Source of the DNA: Rhizobium leguminosarum
GTDB taxonomy: Bacteria > Pseudomonadota > Alphaproteobacteria > Rhizobiales > Rhizobiaceae
Assembly: GCF_017876795.1 (NCBI RefSeq)
Contig: NZ_JAGIOR010000001.1
Location: 3,622,501-3,686,500, forward strand
Reading direction: 5' to 3'
Length of the DNA: 64,000 nt
Positions 1 to 8,549 of this stretch are shown piece by piece (the stretch's first letter is position 1; each line of letters begins with the position of its first letter). The notes under the pieces were generated by a model. The model was not told the origin of the DNA, ran no database searches, and was given only the letters and a program-made list of their open reading frames with translations. The position numbers and the translations under genes are program-made.

Positions 1-704
1 GCGAAGCGCTTCGGGAACGTGATCTCGAAGGCCTGCGTTTTCAGACCGGCGGCAATCTCCCGGGCGGCCTCCTCGACCGATACCAGTGCCGGCGTGGCAA
101 AGGCGTTCTTCCGCGTTGCCGGCGTATCGACGAAACCGGGGCTGACGAGCTGGATGCGGATGCCGATCTTGTCGAGATCGAATTTCAGGCTTTCGGCCAT
201 ATTGATCAGCGCCGCCTTGGTCGCTCCATAGGCCGCACCCGTCGGCAGGCCGCCATAGCCGGTGACGGCGGAGACGATGGCAATCTGCCCCTGCCCCTTC
301 GTCTTCATATGGTCGATCGCCGGCAACAGACAGTTGACGACACCGGAAAGATTGACGGCAAAGCTTTTCTCGAAATCGGCGCGGTTCATATCTTCGGCAT
401 GAACCGGCAGATAGACGCCGGCATTGAGGATCGCCATGGCGAGCGTGCCGTGCTCATATTCGATGGAGGCCATGATATGTTCCATGTCCTCGGCATCAGT
501 GACGTCGCCGTCGAGAACGACGATGCTGCCGGAAAGGCCGCGGGCCTCGGCCTGCAGCTCGACCAGCTTTTCGTGACGTCTGGCGGTAACGGCGACCTTG
601 TATCCTTCGGCCGCGAGCTTCAGCGCAAGCGCCCGGCCGATCCCGGAACTTGCCCCGGTGATCCAGACGATTCCATGTTCTGGACGGGCGATGAAATCAT
701 GCAT
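1..704 (-). CDS. SDR family oxidoreductase (3' end outside window)
   Basis: A short-chain dehydrogenase that reads off the left edge; about 234 codons are visible. The N-terminus shows the Rossmann cofactor motif G-A-S-S-G-I-G (around residues 13-19). Further on, the active-site stretch A-Y-G-A-T-K gives the YxxxK catalytic pair, followed by the usual V-S-P-G-F-V-D-T-P segment. The start at 704 follows a strong GGAGGAA Shine-Dalgarno about 8 nt upstream. The substrate cannot be told. It lies 99 bp downstream of the ChrR-type gene in the same direction, an arrangement known from ChrR/ECF oxidative-stress clusters, so a role in that response is an inference. Confidence 0.85.
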   Translation of the reverse strand, partial: MHDFIARPEHGIVWITGASSGIGRALALKLAAEGYKVAVTARRHEKLVELQAEARGLSGSIVVLDGDVTDAEDMEHIMASIEYEHGTLAMAILNAGVYLPVHAEDMNRADFEKSFAVNLSGVVNCLLPAIDHMKTKGQGQIAIVSAVTGYGGLPTGAAYGATKAALINMAESLKFDLDKIGIRIQLVSPGFVDTPATRKNAFATPALVSVEEAAREIAAGLKTQAFEITFPKRF

Positions 705-803
705 CACATGTTCCTCCGGCTCTACCTGTCCAACACGAAAACAGGTCCGGAAGTTCTCTGCGCCTCCCGGATTTATGGCTCTATCACACCATTGTGGCTG
801 CTT

Positions 804-1448
804 TCAGCCGATCAGGTCGCCGATCATCTGACGAAAGGATCCTGTCAGCCTGACCGGCCCGTCCGAAACGGCAAAGGCGATGCACGGCCTGTCCTTTTCG
901 GCGACCGGCCGGTGGTCGACCGTCTCGTCGGCGATGGAGATGTCACCGGCGCCGAAATGGCCGCGCTCATCGTTGAAGGCGCCGTCGAGGATGAGGATCA
1001 GTTCCATGCCTTTATGGGTATGCGCCGGCAAGGCGCGGCCTGGACGGATCCACATCAGGCTGACCTCGCAGCCGTCTATATCGAGGCAATATTCCTTGAA
1101 GCCCGGCAACCGCTTGCGCCAGGGCACGTCCTCGGCTTCGAAGCCGACGAGATCACGCAACGCTTGGGGAAACAGTGCGTTTTCCGGCCGCGCTGCCGCT
1201 CGTGGCACAGAGACGGGAGACGCCGAGGAAAAGATCGCCGCAAGCCGCCGGTCGCGTTCGGCAATGGCAGCTGCAGGTGCGCTTTCCAAGGCCTCCCCGG
1301 CCAGCAGCTCGAGGCTGTTCACCAGGCTGCGATTGTCCGGTTTCATTTCGAGATGGGACCGCACCAGCACACGCGCCGGCTCGGGCAAGGAGCCGGCGAC
1401 ATAATGCGCCATCAATGCATCGATCGTGTCGATCTGGTCGTGAATCAT
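804..1448 (-). CDS. ChrR-type anti-sigma factor with C-terminal cupin
   Basis: Two parts are visible. The N-terminal anti-sigma-like helical segment begins MIHDQIDTIDALMAHYVAGSL. The C-terminal cupin (about residues 120-210) has the motif H-T-H-K-G-M-E-L and the second half G-D-I-S-I-A-D-E-T-V-D-H. This is the architecture of ChrR, which holds ECF sigma factor RpoE inactive in response to singlet oxygen. The zinc-binding pattern H-x3-C-x2-C of the family reads H-L-E-M-K-P-D-N here, so both cysteines are missing. No ECF sigma gene lies upstream: the next gene is on the other strand. The start is uncertain; in-frame GTG at 1463 and ATGs at 1499 and 1538 are alternatives. I chose 1448 by alignment with the ChrR N-terminus. 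Confidence 0.75.
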   Translation of the reverse strand: MIHDQIDTIDALMAHYVAGSLPEPARVLVRSHLEMKPDNRSLVNSLELLAGEALESAPAAAIAERDRRLAAIFSSASPVSVPRAAARPENALFPQALRDLVGFEAEDVPWRKRLPGFKEYCLDIDGCEVSLMWIRPGRALPAHTHKGMELILILDGAFNDERGHFGAGDISIADETVDHRPVAEKDRPCIAFAVSDGPVRLTGSFRQMIGDLIG

Positions 1449-1687
1449 GCCGGTTTCGGTCACGCCCTGTTGCCGTGCTCCGTTTCGCTTTGTCGTCATC
1501 CGTACGGGGAAAGTCAATCTTCGGATCACCCCGCGCATAGTGGGATTATGAGCCGCGCGTCATTTCGGGGAGGAAAGCCGAATTTTATCGTGCCCGACAG
1601 AGGCGTGGAATAGCATTTCTTGCCAACTCAGCCTTGTGAAGGGAAAAGACCGTTCCTAAAGTAAGAGTTCGAATAGAGGCAGATTCC

Positions 1688-2725
1688 ATGACCTTCCACC
1701 CTTCCGTCCTCGAAGCCATCGGCAACACGCCCCTGATCAAACTCAAGGGCGCGTCGGCGGCGACCGGCTGCATCATTCTCGGCAAGGCGGAGTTCCTGAA
1801 CCCCGGCCAGTCGGTGAAGGATCGTGCCGCGCTCTTTATCATCCGCGACGCAGAGCGGAAGGGCCTGCTTCGGCCCGGCGGCGTGATCGTCGAAGGCACG
1901 GCCGGCAACACGGGCATCGGGCTGACGCTGGTCGCCAAGGCACTTGGCTACCGCACCGTCATCGTCATCCCGGAAACGCAGAGCCAGGAAAAGAAGGACG
2001 CCCTGAAACTGCTCGGCGCTGAACTCGTCGAAGTGCCCGCCGTTCCCTACAAGAACCCGAACAACTACGTGAAGGTCTCCGGGCGGCTCGCCGAACAGTT
2101 GGCGAAGACCGAACCGAACGGGGCGATCTGGGCAAACCAGTTCGACAACGTCGCCAACCGCCAGGCACATGTGGAAACGACGGCAAAAGAAATCTGGAAG
2201 GATACCGACGGCAAGATCGACGGCTTCATCTGCTCGGTCGGATCCGGCGGCACGCTGGCAGGTGTCGCCGCCGGCCTCAAGGCTTTCAAGGCAGACGTCA
2301 AGATCGGCATCGCCGATCCCGACGGCGCCGCTCTCTATGAATTCTACCATAACGGCACGCTGAAATCCGAGGGCTCCTCGATCACCGAGGGCATCGGACA
2401 GGGCCGCATCACTGCCAATCTTGAGGGCTTCACCCCCGATTTTTCCTATCGGGTGTCCGATGCCGAAGCGCTTCCCTATCTTTTTGATCTCGTCGAAAAC
2501 GAGGGCCTGTGTCTTGGCGGCTCGACGGCGATCAACATTGCCGGCGCGGTCAATCTCGCCCGGGATCTCGGACCTGGTCACACCGTGGTGACAATCCTCT
2601 GCGATTACGGCAACCGCTATCAGTCGAAGCTCTTCAACCCGGACTTCCTGACGTCGAAGGAGCTGCCGGTTCCGGGCTGGATGGCCAACTCGCCCGATAT
2701 AAACGTTCCCTACGAGCCCGCGTGA
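1688..2725 (+). CDS. cysK: Cysteine synthase / O-acetylserine sulfhydrylase, PLP fold type II
   Basis: Forms cysteine from O-acetylserine and sulfide in the cytoplasm. The PLP-binding lysine is K44 in N-P-G-Q-S-V-K-D-R-A. The phosphate/substrate loop E-G-T-A-G-N-T-G-I-G corresponds to the family's T-S-G-N-T-G, with A in place of S. A second glycine-rich PLP-phosphate loop, C-S-V-G-S-G-G-T, is intact. At 345 aa it is slightly longer than E. coli CysK. It is the first gene of a tight run: alaX starts 6 bp after its stop, then a sulfurtransferase and a GNAT gene follow. The context is thiol metabolism. Cystathionine beta-synthase is a related alternative, but the lack of a CBS regulatory tail argues against it. 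Confidence 0.85.
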   Translation: MTFHPSVLEAIGNTPLIKLKGASAATGCIILGKAEFLNPGQSVKDRAALFIIRDAERKGLLRPGGVIVEGTAGNTGIGLTLVAKALGYRTVIVIPETQSQEKKDALKLLGAELVEVPAVPYKNPNNYVKVSGRLAEQLAKTEPNGAIWANQFDNVANRQAHVETTAKEIWKDTDGKIDGFICSVGSGGTLAGVAAGLKAFKADVKIGIADPDGAALYEFYHNGTLKSEGSSITEGIGQGRITANLEGFTPDFSYRVSDAEALPYLFDLVENEGLCLGGSTAINIAGAVNLARDLGPGHTVVTILCDYGNRYQSKLFNPDFLTSKELPVPGWMANSPDINVPYEPA

Positions 2726-2731
2726 GATCCC

Positions 2732-3469
2732 ATGCCCGTCAATGCCCTCTATCGTGACGACTTCTATCTTTCGACATGCGAGGCGGTCGTCACCGCCGTT
2801 CACGAAGATGGGGGCATCGAAGTGGACCAGACCTGCTTCTATGCGACATCAGGCGGCCAGCCGGGTGATACCGGCGAGCTTGAACGCGCAGACGGTACCA
2901 AGATCGCGCTTGGCCAGACGAAACATGGTTCAAGCAAGGACATCGTCATCCATGTGCCGCTCGAAAACGAGCCGAAGCCTGTGGTCGGCGAGACGCTGGT
3001 GCTGCATGTCGACTGGCTGCGCCGCTACAGGCTGATGCGCATGCACACGGCCTGCCATCTGCTTTCAGTCGTGTGCTCCTATCCGATCACCGGGGCTGCC
3101 GTCGGCGAGGAGGAAAGCCGCGTCGATTTCGACATGAGCGAGACGATCGACAAGGACGAGGTTACGGCCAGCCTGATGGAACTGGTCGGTCAGAACCATC
3201 CGGTCTACCTGCAATGGATCACCGACGAGGAACTTGCGGCCAATCCCGACATCGTCAAATCGAAGAATGTGCGCCCGCCGATGGGACTCGGGCGCGTCAG
3301 CCTCGTTTGCATCGGCGAGAACTCCTCGATTGACAGCCAGCCCTGCGGCGGCACACATGTTTCCGAGACACAGGAAGTCGGGCAGATCCACATCGCTAAG
3401 ATCGAGAAGAAGGGCAAGGAGAACCGGCGCTTCCGCATCCGCTTCGGCACGCCCGGCGACGAAGCTTGA
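2732..3469 (+). CDS. alaX: Alanyl-tRNA editing protein, AlaX type
   Basis: A free-standing trans-editing enzyme that hydrolyses mischarged Ser- or Gly-tRNA(Ala). All four metal ligands are visible: H105 and H109 in M-H-T-A-C-H, and C205 and H209 in C-G-G-T-H-V. The N-terminal beta-barrel part carries the T-S-G-G-Q-P-G-D-T-G signature, placing it in the AlaX-M class (245 aa) rather than the short AlaX-S. It begins 6 bp after cysK and lies 18 bp before the sulfurtransferase, so it is almost certainly co-transcribed. Linking a Ser-tRNA(Ala) editor with a serine-derived cysteine pathway is suggestive, but this is inference. Confidence 0.9.
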   Translation: MPVNALYRDDFYLSTCEAVVTAVHEDGGIEVDQTCFYATSGGQPGDTGELERADGTKIALGQTKHGSSKDIVIHVPLENEPKPVVGETLVLHVDWLRRYRLMRMHTACHLLSVVCSYPITGAAVGEEESRVDFDMSETIDKDEVTASLMELVGQNHPVYLQWITDEELAANPDIVKSKNVRPPMGLGRVSLVCIGENSSIDSQPCGGTHVSETQEVGQIHIAKIEKKGKENRRFRIRFGTPGDEA

Positions 3470-3487
3470 CCATCAAGGGAGACCATC

Positions 3488-4357
3488 ATGAGTGAGACCA
3501 AGAGCCGTTTCGTCGTGTCGGCCGACTGGCTGCAGGCCGAGCTTGGGAAGTCGGACCTGCGCGTGCTGGACGCCTCTTTCTATCTGCCGGCGCAGAAACG
3601 CGATGCCGATGCCGAATATGCAGCCGGCCATATTCCCGGCGCCATCCGCTTCGACCAGGACAAGATCGCCGACCATTCGACGTCGCTGCCGCACACGATC
3701 CCCTCACCCGATTATTTCGCCGCGGAAGTCGGCCGGCTCGGCATCAGCGAGAACGATCGCATCGTCGTCTATGACGGCATCGGCCTGTTTGCCTCGCCGC
3801 GCGTCTGGTGGCTGTTGCGAGTGATGGGGGCGAAGAATGTCTTCGTGCTCGACGGCGGTCTCGACGGCTGGAAGGCCGAAGGCCGTCCGCTTGAAAGCGC
3901 CGCACCCAGTCCTGCGCCGGCAAATTTCACGCCCGATTTCGACGAGGCACGCGTCGTGACGCTCGATACCATGCGCGACATCGTCTCGAGCGGCGCGATG
4001 CAGATCGCCGATGCCCGCAGCGCCGGCCGCTTCGCCGCCGCCGAGCCCGAGCCGCGCGCCGGCATGCGCTCCGGTCATATGCCCGGCGCTCGCAGCCTGC
4101 CCTCCGGCACCTTCGCGAACCAGGGCCGGTTCAAATCGCTGCCCGAGCTCAGGCAGACGATCGAGGATGCCGGCATCGATCTTTCCAAGCCCGTCGTCAC
4201 CTCCTGCGGCTCGGGAATCACCGCAGCAATCATCACGCTGGCGCTGGAATCGCTCGGCCATCACGACAACAAGCTCTATGACGGCTCGTGGAGCGAATGG
4301 GGCAGCCGTGACGATACGCCCATCGTCACCGGTCCGCCGACGCCGGTCAAAGCCTGA
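3488..4357 (+). CDS. sseA: 3-mercaptopyruvate sulfurtransferase (two rhodanese domains)
   Basis: Moves sulfur from 3-mercaptopyruvate to a thiophilic acceptor. Two tandem rhodanese modules are seen. The N-terminal one (about 1-140) is inactive and carries the A-G-H-I-P-G-A motif. The C-terminal one (about 160-285) has the active-site cysteine C240 in the loop C-G-S-G-I-T, the form typical of mercaptopyruvate rather than thiosulfate sulfurtransferases. The length, 289 aa, is normal. A good ribosome site (AAGGGAG) lies 7 nt before the ATG. It is third in the cysK-alaX-sseA-GNAT run, consistent with cysteine and persulfide metabolism. Confidence 0.9.
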   Translation: MSETKSRFVVSADWLQAELGKSDLRVLDASFYLPAQKRDADAEYAAGHIPGAIRFDQDKIADHSTSLPHTIPSPDYFAAEVGRLGISENDRIVVYDGIGLFASPRVWWLLRVMGAKNVFVLDGGLDGWKAEGRPLESAAPSPAPANFTPDFDEARVVTLDTMRDIVSSGAMQIADARSAGRFAAAEPEPRAGMRSGHMPGARSLPSGTFANQGRFKSLPELRQTIEDAGIDLSKPVVTSCGSGITAAIITLALESLGHHDNKLYDGSWSEWGSRDDTPIVTGPPTPVKA

Positions 4358-4362
4358 TCGCC

Positions 4363-4923
4363 ATGGGGAAGACACCCGCTTCGCTGAAAGCTCACATCAC
4401 GCGGCTCGAAATGACGGCGGCGCCGAAGGCGAGCATGCCGGTGCCAGTCAATATCCAGACGGCGATCATGCGCGCTCCCGAGATCCCCTTGCCCTTTTAC
4501 CGCTATCTCTACCGGCAGGTCGGCGCACGCTGGCAATGGGTGGACCGGTTGCGCATGAGTGACGAGCAGCTCACCGAGACGCTGAACGATAAGCGCAACA
4601 ATATCAGCGTCCTCTACGTCAACGGCGCACCCGCCGGCTTCTACGAATATTTCTGCGAGGACGAGGATACGATCGAGCTCAGCCATTTCGGCCTGATCGA
4701 ACACGCGCTCGGTCTCGGCATCGGCAAATGGTTCCTGCTGCAGGCGCTCTACGCCATCTGGTCGCTCAATCCGAAGCGGGTCACCACGACAACAAACAAC
4801 CTCGACCACCCGCGCGCGCTGCAGCTCTACCAGATGTACGGCTTCTCCCCGGTCTCGACCGGCACCGGCATTGTCCGGCCGCTGAGCGACAAGGAGCTTC
4901 TGGAGATGGCGCGGAAAAGCTGA
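4363..4923 (+). CDS. GNAT family N-acetyltransferase
   Basis: A GNAT-fold acetyltransferase of 186 aa. The conserved core runs from about residue 75: strand F-Y-E-Y-F, then I-E-L-S-H-F-G-L, and the acetyl-CoA loop G-L-G-I-G-K-W, which is the Q/RxxGxG/A motif in a modified form. This is followed by N-L-D-H-P-R-A-L-Q-L-Y-Q-M-Y-G-F, the typical C-terminal alpha4/beta6-7 region. It starts 5 bp after the sseA stop and is the last gene of that operon. The acetyl acceptor cannot be inferred. An internal ATG (residue 17, before T-A-A-P-K) is an alternative start. Confidence 0.85.
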   Translation: MGKTPASLKAHITRLEMTAAPKASMPVPVNIQTAIMRAPEIPLPFYRYLYRQVGARWQWVDRLRMSDEQLTETLNDKRNNISVLYVNGAPAGFYEYFCEDEDTIELSHFGLIEHALGLGIGKWFLLQALYAIWSLNPKRVTTTTNNLDHPRALQLYQMYGFSPVSTGTGIVRPLSDKELLEMARKS

Positions 4924-4953
4924 TGGCTTCCGTCGTGACGCAGTCGAAGGCAG

Positions 4954-5121
4954 CTAGCGCTGTGTCAGGCTATTCGGACGGCGCGGATCGTTGCTGCGCT
5001 CGAAATCGAGCGTGCGGCCCGACTGCTCCTTAAGTTCTGCCACTTCGCGGCGCAGAGCTCTCAGCTCCTCCAATATTACTGCATTCTGCTGCGCCAGCAG
5101 CGCCAGATCAACGTCGGCCAT
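4954..5121 (-). CDS. Small coiled-coil protein, 55 aa
   Basis: A small gene read directly from the sequence: it begins MADVDLALLAQQNAVILEEL and ends with a polar tail rich in R, N, D and P. The middle (about residues 6-33) has heptad-like leucines and alternating charges, so it is a probable coiled coil. The start at 5121 is supported by an AAAGGAG ribosome site 7 nt upstream. It is convergent with the GNAT gene and divergent from the DUF1203 gene. A GGAAC-N16-GTT promoter-like match lies about 64 bp upstream, which would fit a stress-induced gene. I do not recognise a named family. Confidence 0.7.
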   Translation of the reverse strand: MADVDLALLAQQNAVILEELRALRREVAELKEQSGRTLDFERSNDPRRPNSLTQR

Positions 5122-5184
5122 AAGGCTTCTCCTTTCGACATGCAGCTTTCAAGAAGAATAATCTCTCTTTTCTCACGCGCAAGA

Positions 5185-5208
5185 AACGGGTGGCTTGGGC
5201 GATGTTCC
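5185..5208 (-). promoter_or_regulatory. EcfG-like promoter candidate
   Basis: On the minus strand the sequence reads GGAAC, 16 nt, GTT. The alphaproteobacterial general-stress sigma factor EcfG (RpoE4) recognises GGAAC-N16/17-cGTT; here CGTT starts after 15 nt, one short of the usual spacing. It points at the 55-aa coiled-coil gene starting at 5121. Confidence 0.4.
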
Positions 5209-5244
5209 AGGTCCAATTTCATGGTGATCACAAGGAGATTTGCC

Positions 5245-5748
5245 ATGACCGCCATCCGTTTTGCCGCCATGCCGACCACTGACGCCGAAGCCCTCTGGAA
5301 CGGCGGCCGTGACGCCTATGACAATTTACCCGAGACGATGGTTTCCGACGGCGACGGCAACCCTTGCCGCCATTGCCTGCGGAATATCGAGGAGGGCGAC
5401 GAGCTGCTGGTTTTTGCCTACCGGCCTTTCCCGGCGCTGCAGCCCTATGCAGAAACTGGGCCGATCTTCCTACACAAACAGCCCTGCCAACGTTACGCCG
5501 CCGAGGAAATCCAGCCGCCGATGCTGACGATGAGCCCCGACTTCATTGTCCGCGGCTATAGCGAGAACGACCGCATCGTCTATGGCACCGGCGCAGTGAC
5601 TGCTATCGCCGATATCCCGGCTTATGGCGAAAAGCTGCTGGCCCGGCCGGAGATCGCTTACGTGCACGTGCGCTCGGCGCGTAACAACTGCTTCCGATGC
5701 CGGATCGACAAGGTAAAGACGCCGGTCCTTGCAGAGACCGGCGCCTAA
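5245..5748 (+). CDS. DUF1203 domain-containing protein
   Basis: A 167-aa cytoplasmic protein of the DUF1203 family, function unknown. Recognisable stretches are C-R-H-C-L-R-N-I near residue 45, F-A-Y-R-P-F, and G-P-I-F-L-H-K-Q-P-C near residue 75. The C-terminal half holds H-V-R-S-A-R-N-N-C-F. The cluster of Cys and His residues suggests metal binding, but that is only an inference. I chose the ATG at 5245 because an AAGGAG ribosome site lies 7 nt upstream; a longer frame upstream (from 5140) is less convincing. It converges on ald, with 16 bp between the stops. Confidence 0.8.
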   Translation: MTAIRFAAMPTTDAEALWNGGRDAYDNLPETMVSDGDGNPCRHCLRNIEEGDELLVFAYRPFPALQPYAETGPIFLHKQPCQRYAAEEIQPPMLTMSPDFIVRGYSENDRIVYGTGAVTAIADIPAYGEKLLARPEIAYVHVRSARNNCFRCRIDKVKTPVLAETGA

Positions 5749-5764
5749 CCTGGAGTCAGGTAGC

Positions 5765-6883
5765 TTACGCTACGTTCAGCACGCTTTCCGGTGCGAAAGC
5801 CTCGTAGCCGAGCGCCTCGGCGACCGGCTTGTTGGTGATGCGGCCCTTGTGCACGTTGAGGCCGTTCCGCAGGTGCTTGTCTTCGGCGATGGCGCGCAGG
5901 CCACGATCGGCGAGCGCCAGGCCGTGGACCAGCGTGGCATTGTTCAGCGCATGCGCCGAGGTGACGGGTACCGCGCCCGGCATGTTGGCGACGCAATAAT
6001 GCACGACGCCGTCGACCTCATAGGTCGGATCGGAATGGGTCGTCGCATGCGAGGTCTCGAAGCAGCCGCCCTGGTCGATGGCGACGTCGACGATGACCGA
6101 GCCCTTCTTCATGCCGGACAGCATTTCGCGGGTGACGAGCTTCGGCGCGGCCGCACCCGGGATCAGCACGGCGCCGATAATGAGATCGGCCGAGAAGACT
6201 TCCTCCTCCAATGCCTGGATGCTGGAATAACGGGTGTGGATGCGGCCTGAGAAGATATCGTCCAACTGGCGGAGGCGCGGCAGCGACCGGTCAAGGATGC
6301 TGACATCGGCGCCAAGGCCGGCGGCCATCCTGGCGGCATGCAGGCCGACGACGCCGCCGCCGATGACCGCAACCTTGGCAGGCAGAACGCCGGGCACGCC
6401 GCCGAGCAGGACGCCGAGGCCGCCATTGGCCTTCTGCAGGGCGGTCGCTCCCGCCTGGATCGACAGGCGGCCGGCAACCTCCGACATCGGCGCCAACAGC
6501 GGCAGGCCGCCGCGCTCGTCGGTCACCGTCTCATAGGCGATCGCGGTGACACCGGAGGCGATAAGACCCTTGGTCTGTTCCGGATCGGGCGCCAGATGCA
6601 GATAGGTATAGAGAAGTTGACCGTCGCGGAGCTGCGCCCATTCAGAGGGCTGCGGCTCCTTCACCTTGACGATCATGTCGCATTTTTCAAAGATATCCTT
6701 GGCGGAGGCGGCGATCTTCGCGCCAGCCGCGGCATAAGCGGCGTCATCGGCGCCGATGCCAGCGCCCGCCTTGGTCTCCACCCAGACCTCGTGGCCATGG
6801 GCGACGTATTCGCGCACCGAAGCCGGCGTCAGGCCGACGCGGTATTCATGATTCTTGATTTCCTTCGGGCAACCGACACGCAT
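5765..6883 (-). CDS. ald: Alanine dehydrogenase
   Basis: Reversibly interconverts L-alanine and pyruvate plus ammonium with NAD(H); in rhizobia it is linked to alanine formation and catabolism. The N-terminus [20 protein letters not shown] is the family hallmark and fixes the start at 6883, behind an AGAGGAA ribosome site, giving 372 aa, the usual length. The NAD-binding motif [10 protein letters not shown] lies near residue 170. The A-H-A-L-N-N-A-T segment near residue 300 is also typical. The expected divergent Lrp-type regulator (aldR) is present but separated by an insertion sequence, so normal regulation may be changed. Confidence 0.95.
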   Translation of the reverse strand: MRVGCPKEIKNHEYRVGLTPASVREYVAHGHEVWVETKAGAGIGADDAAYAAAGAKIAASAKDIFEKCDMIVKVKEPQPSEWAQLRDGQLLYTYLHLAPDPEQTKGLIASGVTAIAYETVTDERGGLPLLAPMSEVAGRLSIQAGATALQKANGGLGVLLGGVPGVLPAKVAVIGGGVVGLHAARMAAGLGADVSILDRSLPRLRQLDDIFSGRIHTRYSSIQALEEEVFSADLIIGAVLIPGAAAPKLVTREMLSGMKKGSVIVDVAIDQGGCFETSHATTHSDPTYEVDGVVHYCVANMPGAVPVTSAHALNNATLVHGLALADRGLRAIAEDKHLRNGLNVHKGRITNKPVAEALGYEAFAPESVLNVA

Positions 6884-6970
6884 TTGCGTTCCTCTCATCT
6901 TAGGATCTGACGCCATATAAGCACTGCATATTTTGACAAACCGGTGTCTGGCTTATGTCCGGATTGAAGG

Positions 6971-7312
6971 TCAGTAGTTGCGACCGTTTTGCTGTTTGAG
7001 CTTCTTGATACGGTGCCGTTGATAGGCGTCGATTTGCCGGAACGGCGGCATCCGTTTGTTAAAGATGAGATGCGTGATGGAGACGATGCAGGGGGTTTTG
7101 GTTTCCGGTCCGCCGATGTCCAACGCGCACACAATCCCGCCCTCTTCTCCCATGTAGAAAAGGCTTGTCACGTTGCAACCATCGGGGATCTCGAGATCCG
7201 GGGATTGCTTGGTCAGCGTTATTTTAAGCGTTTGAGACAGCCTCGTTTCGAGGGGAAGTGACGCCTCGAGTTCACGAACAAGGTGATCGGTTTTCTCAGG
7301 ATCATCGATCAT
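6971..7312 (-). CDS. 113-aa ORF overlapping the ISAzo13 transposase
   Basis: Starts MIDDPEKTDHLVRELEASLP and ends in the basic tail R-H-R-I-K-K-L-K-Q-Q-N-G-R. Its ATG overlaps the transposase stop by 11 nt (ATGATCGATGA), so translation is probably coupled. The protein has no membrane segment or signal peptide. The middle (G-E-E-G-G-I-V-C-A-L-D-I-G-G) looks like a small beta-rich domain. I do not recognise the family. The overlap suggests it belongs to the element, either as a passenger gene or an accessory transposition protein. An alternative is that the transposase simply inserted next to a host frame. Confidence 0.6.
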   Translation of the reverse strand: MIDDPEKTDHLVRELEASLPLETRLSQTLKITLTKQSPDLEIPDGCNVTSLFYMGEEGGIVCALDIGGPETKTPCIVSITHLIFNKRMPPFRQIDAYQRHRIKKLKQQNGRNY

Positions 7313-8549
7313 CGGCAACACTCTCGGCGATAGCGCTATCGGACACAACGGAGGTGGGCGAAATCGTGTAGTTCCACTCACCGTGGAAGGGATCACGATC
7401 AATATTGATTGCATTCATTTCAGCATCGGTGATCTTGATGGCCTTGGGATAGTCATTTTCGTCGAGGCAACATTGAACGTCGAGCCCGTTGGCCGTCGTC
7501 GTGGCCCCGATCAGTTGAACGATGACCTCATGACTGACGAGGGGCTTGCCGCGCCAATTCTGTGTGATGAATGCAAATAGCCGGTGTTCTATGCGGTTCC
7601 ATTTGCTGGTCCCCGGCGGGTGGTGAGCGACCGTGATAGCTAACCCAGTTTCATTGGCGAATGATTGAAGCTCGCGCTTCCACAGTCGCACACGGGCCCC
7701 GTTGCTGCCACCGCAATCGGCGGTAATGAGTAGACCGGTTGAACCAGGATAGCGGCTCTTTCCCAAGACATTCCACCACCGTCGAATGCTCTCTACGGCA
7801 AAGGCGGCGGTGTCATGATCGATGCCGACATTCACCCAACCCGAGTTGTTGGTGATGTCGTAGACGCCGTAAGGTGCGACCTTGCCGAGTTCGGGTATCT
7901 TGAAGTCGTGAACGCGCACGGGTTCGGGGCCGCCTTTGGGACGCAGCTCACGCCCGCCGTTCTTGAAATCGCCAACCAGCTCCTTTTTCTTTGTGTCGAC
8001 CGAAATGGCGGCCTGGCCGGCCGCCTGGAACTGCTTGATCTTCTCGTTGATGTGTTCGAACTGGGTGTCGCGGTCAGGATGAGACGCCCCCTCCAAGGTC
8101 TTCTTGTTGGCCTGGAGGCTGAAGCCAAGCTTGCGCAGCAGCCGACCAACCAACTTCTGGCTGGCCGTAAAGCCGCGTTGTGCCAATGCGCCGGCAAGGT
8201 GGCGCTGGCTTCTGCTCACCCACAACAATGCTGCTTCAGGGTCGCCACGGATCGCCGATTGAACCAATTCTTCAAGTGCAGCCAAGAGGCCCGGCTCAGT
8301 CTCGATCTTTGGCCTGCGGCCGCCGCCCGGCCGCCGAACCCGGCGTTCCAGTCGTGCATCTGCGGTCCGCAACTCCGTAAGACCGCGCCCGATCGTACTG
8401 CGCGCAACGCCGGTCGCCGCCGAAACCGCCGTCACTCCACCCCGGCCCGCCGCGCGAGCCTCGGTTGCCGCCAACAAACGCCGTGCCCGCTCATCGAGAT
8501 AAGGCGCAAGCGTCTCAAAGCGAGCTTTGATCGCCGCGATATCAATCAT
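7302..8549 (-). CDS. ISAzo13 family transposase
   Basis: A 415-aa DDE transposase. The N-terminal part (about 1-110) holds a helix-turn-helix region, A-T-G-V-A-R-S-T-I-G-R-G. The catalytic core begins near residue 180 with S-V-D-T-K-K-K-E-L (first Asp). It continues with T-A-D-C-G-G-S-N-G (second Asp), then H-H-P-P-G-T-S-K-W-N-R-I-E-H-R-L-F (the Glu). These are the signatures of the ISAzo13 DDE domain. The frame looks intact and full length, so the copy may still be active. Confidence 0.9.
   Translation of the reverse strand: MIDIAAIKARFETLAPYLDERARRLLAATEARAAGRGGVTAVSAATGVARSTIGRGLTELRTADARLERRVRRPGGGRRPKIETEPGLLAALEELVQSAIRGDPEAALLWVSRSQRHLAGALAQRGFTASQKLVGRLLRKLGFSLQANKKTLEGASHPDRDTQFEHINEKIKQFQAAGQAAISVDTKKKELVGDFKNGGRELRPKGGPEPVRVHDFKIPELGKVAPYGVYDITNNSGWVNVGIDHDTAAFAVESIRRWWNVLGKSRYPGSTGLLITADCGGSNGARVRLWKRELQSFANETGLAITVAHHPPGTSKWNRIEHRLFAFITQNWRGKPLVSHEVIVQLIGATTTANGLDVQCCLDENDYPKAIKITDAEMNAINIDRDPFHGEWNYTISPTSVVSDSAIAESVADDR

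Larger units (their letters stand above)
6971..8549 (-). mobile_element. ISAzo13-type insertion sequence (coding part; ends not resolved)
   Basis: This stretch holds a DDE transposase of the ISAzo13 family and an overlapping downstream ORF. It sits in the spacer between ald and a divergent lrp-type gene. I looked for terminal inverted repeats in 6884-6990 and 8550-8809 but found none that were convincing, so the coordinates cover only the coding part. The true ends should lie within those two flanks. Confidence 0.75.

Noticed and set aside
309..1613. Long plus-strand open frame of 434 codons
   Set aside because: It runs antisense to the SDR and ChrR-like genes, which have clear family motifs; its translation has no recognisable domain.
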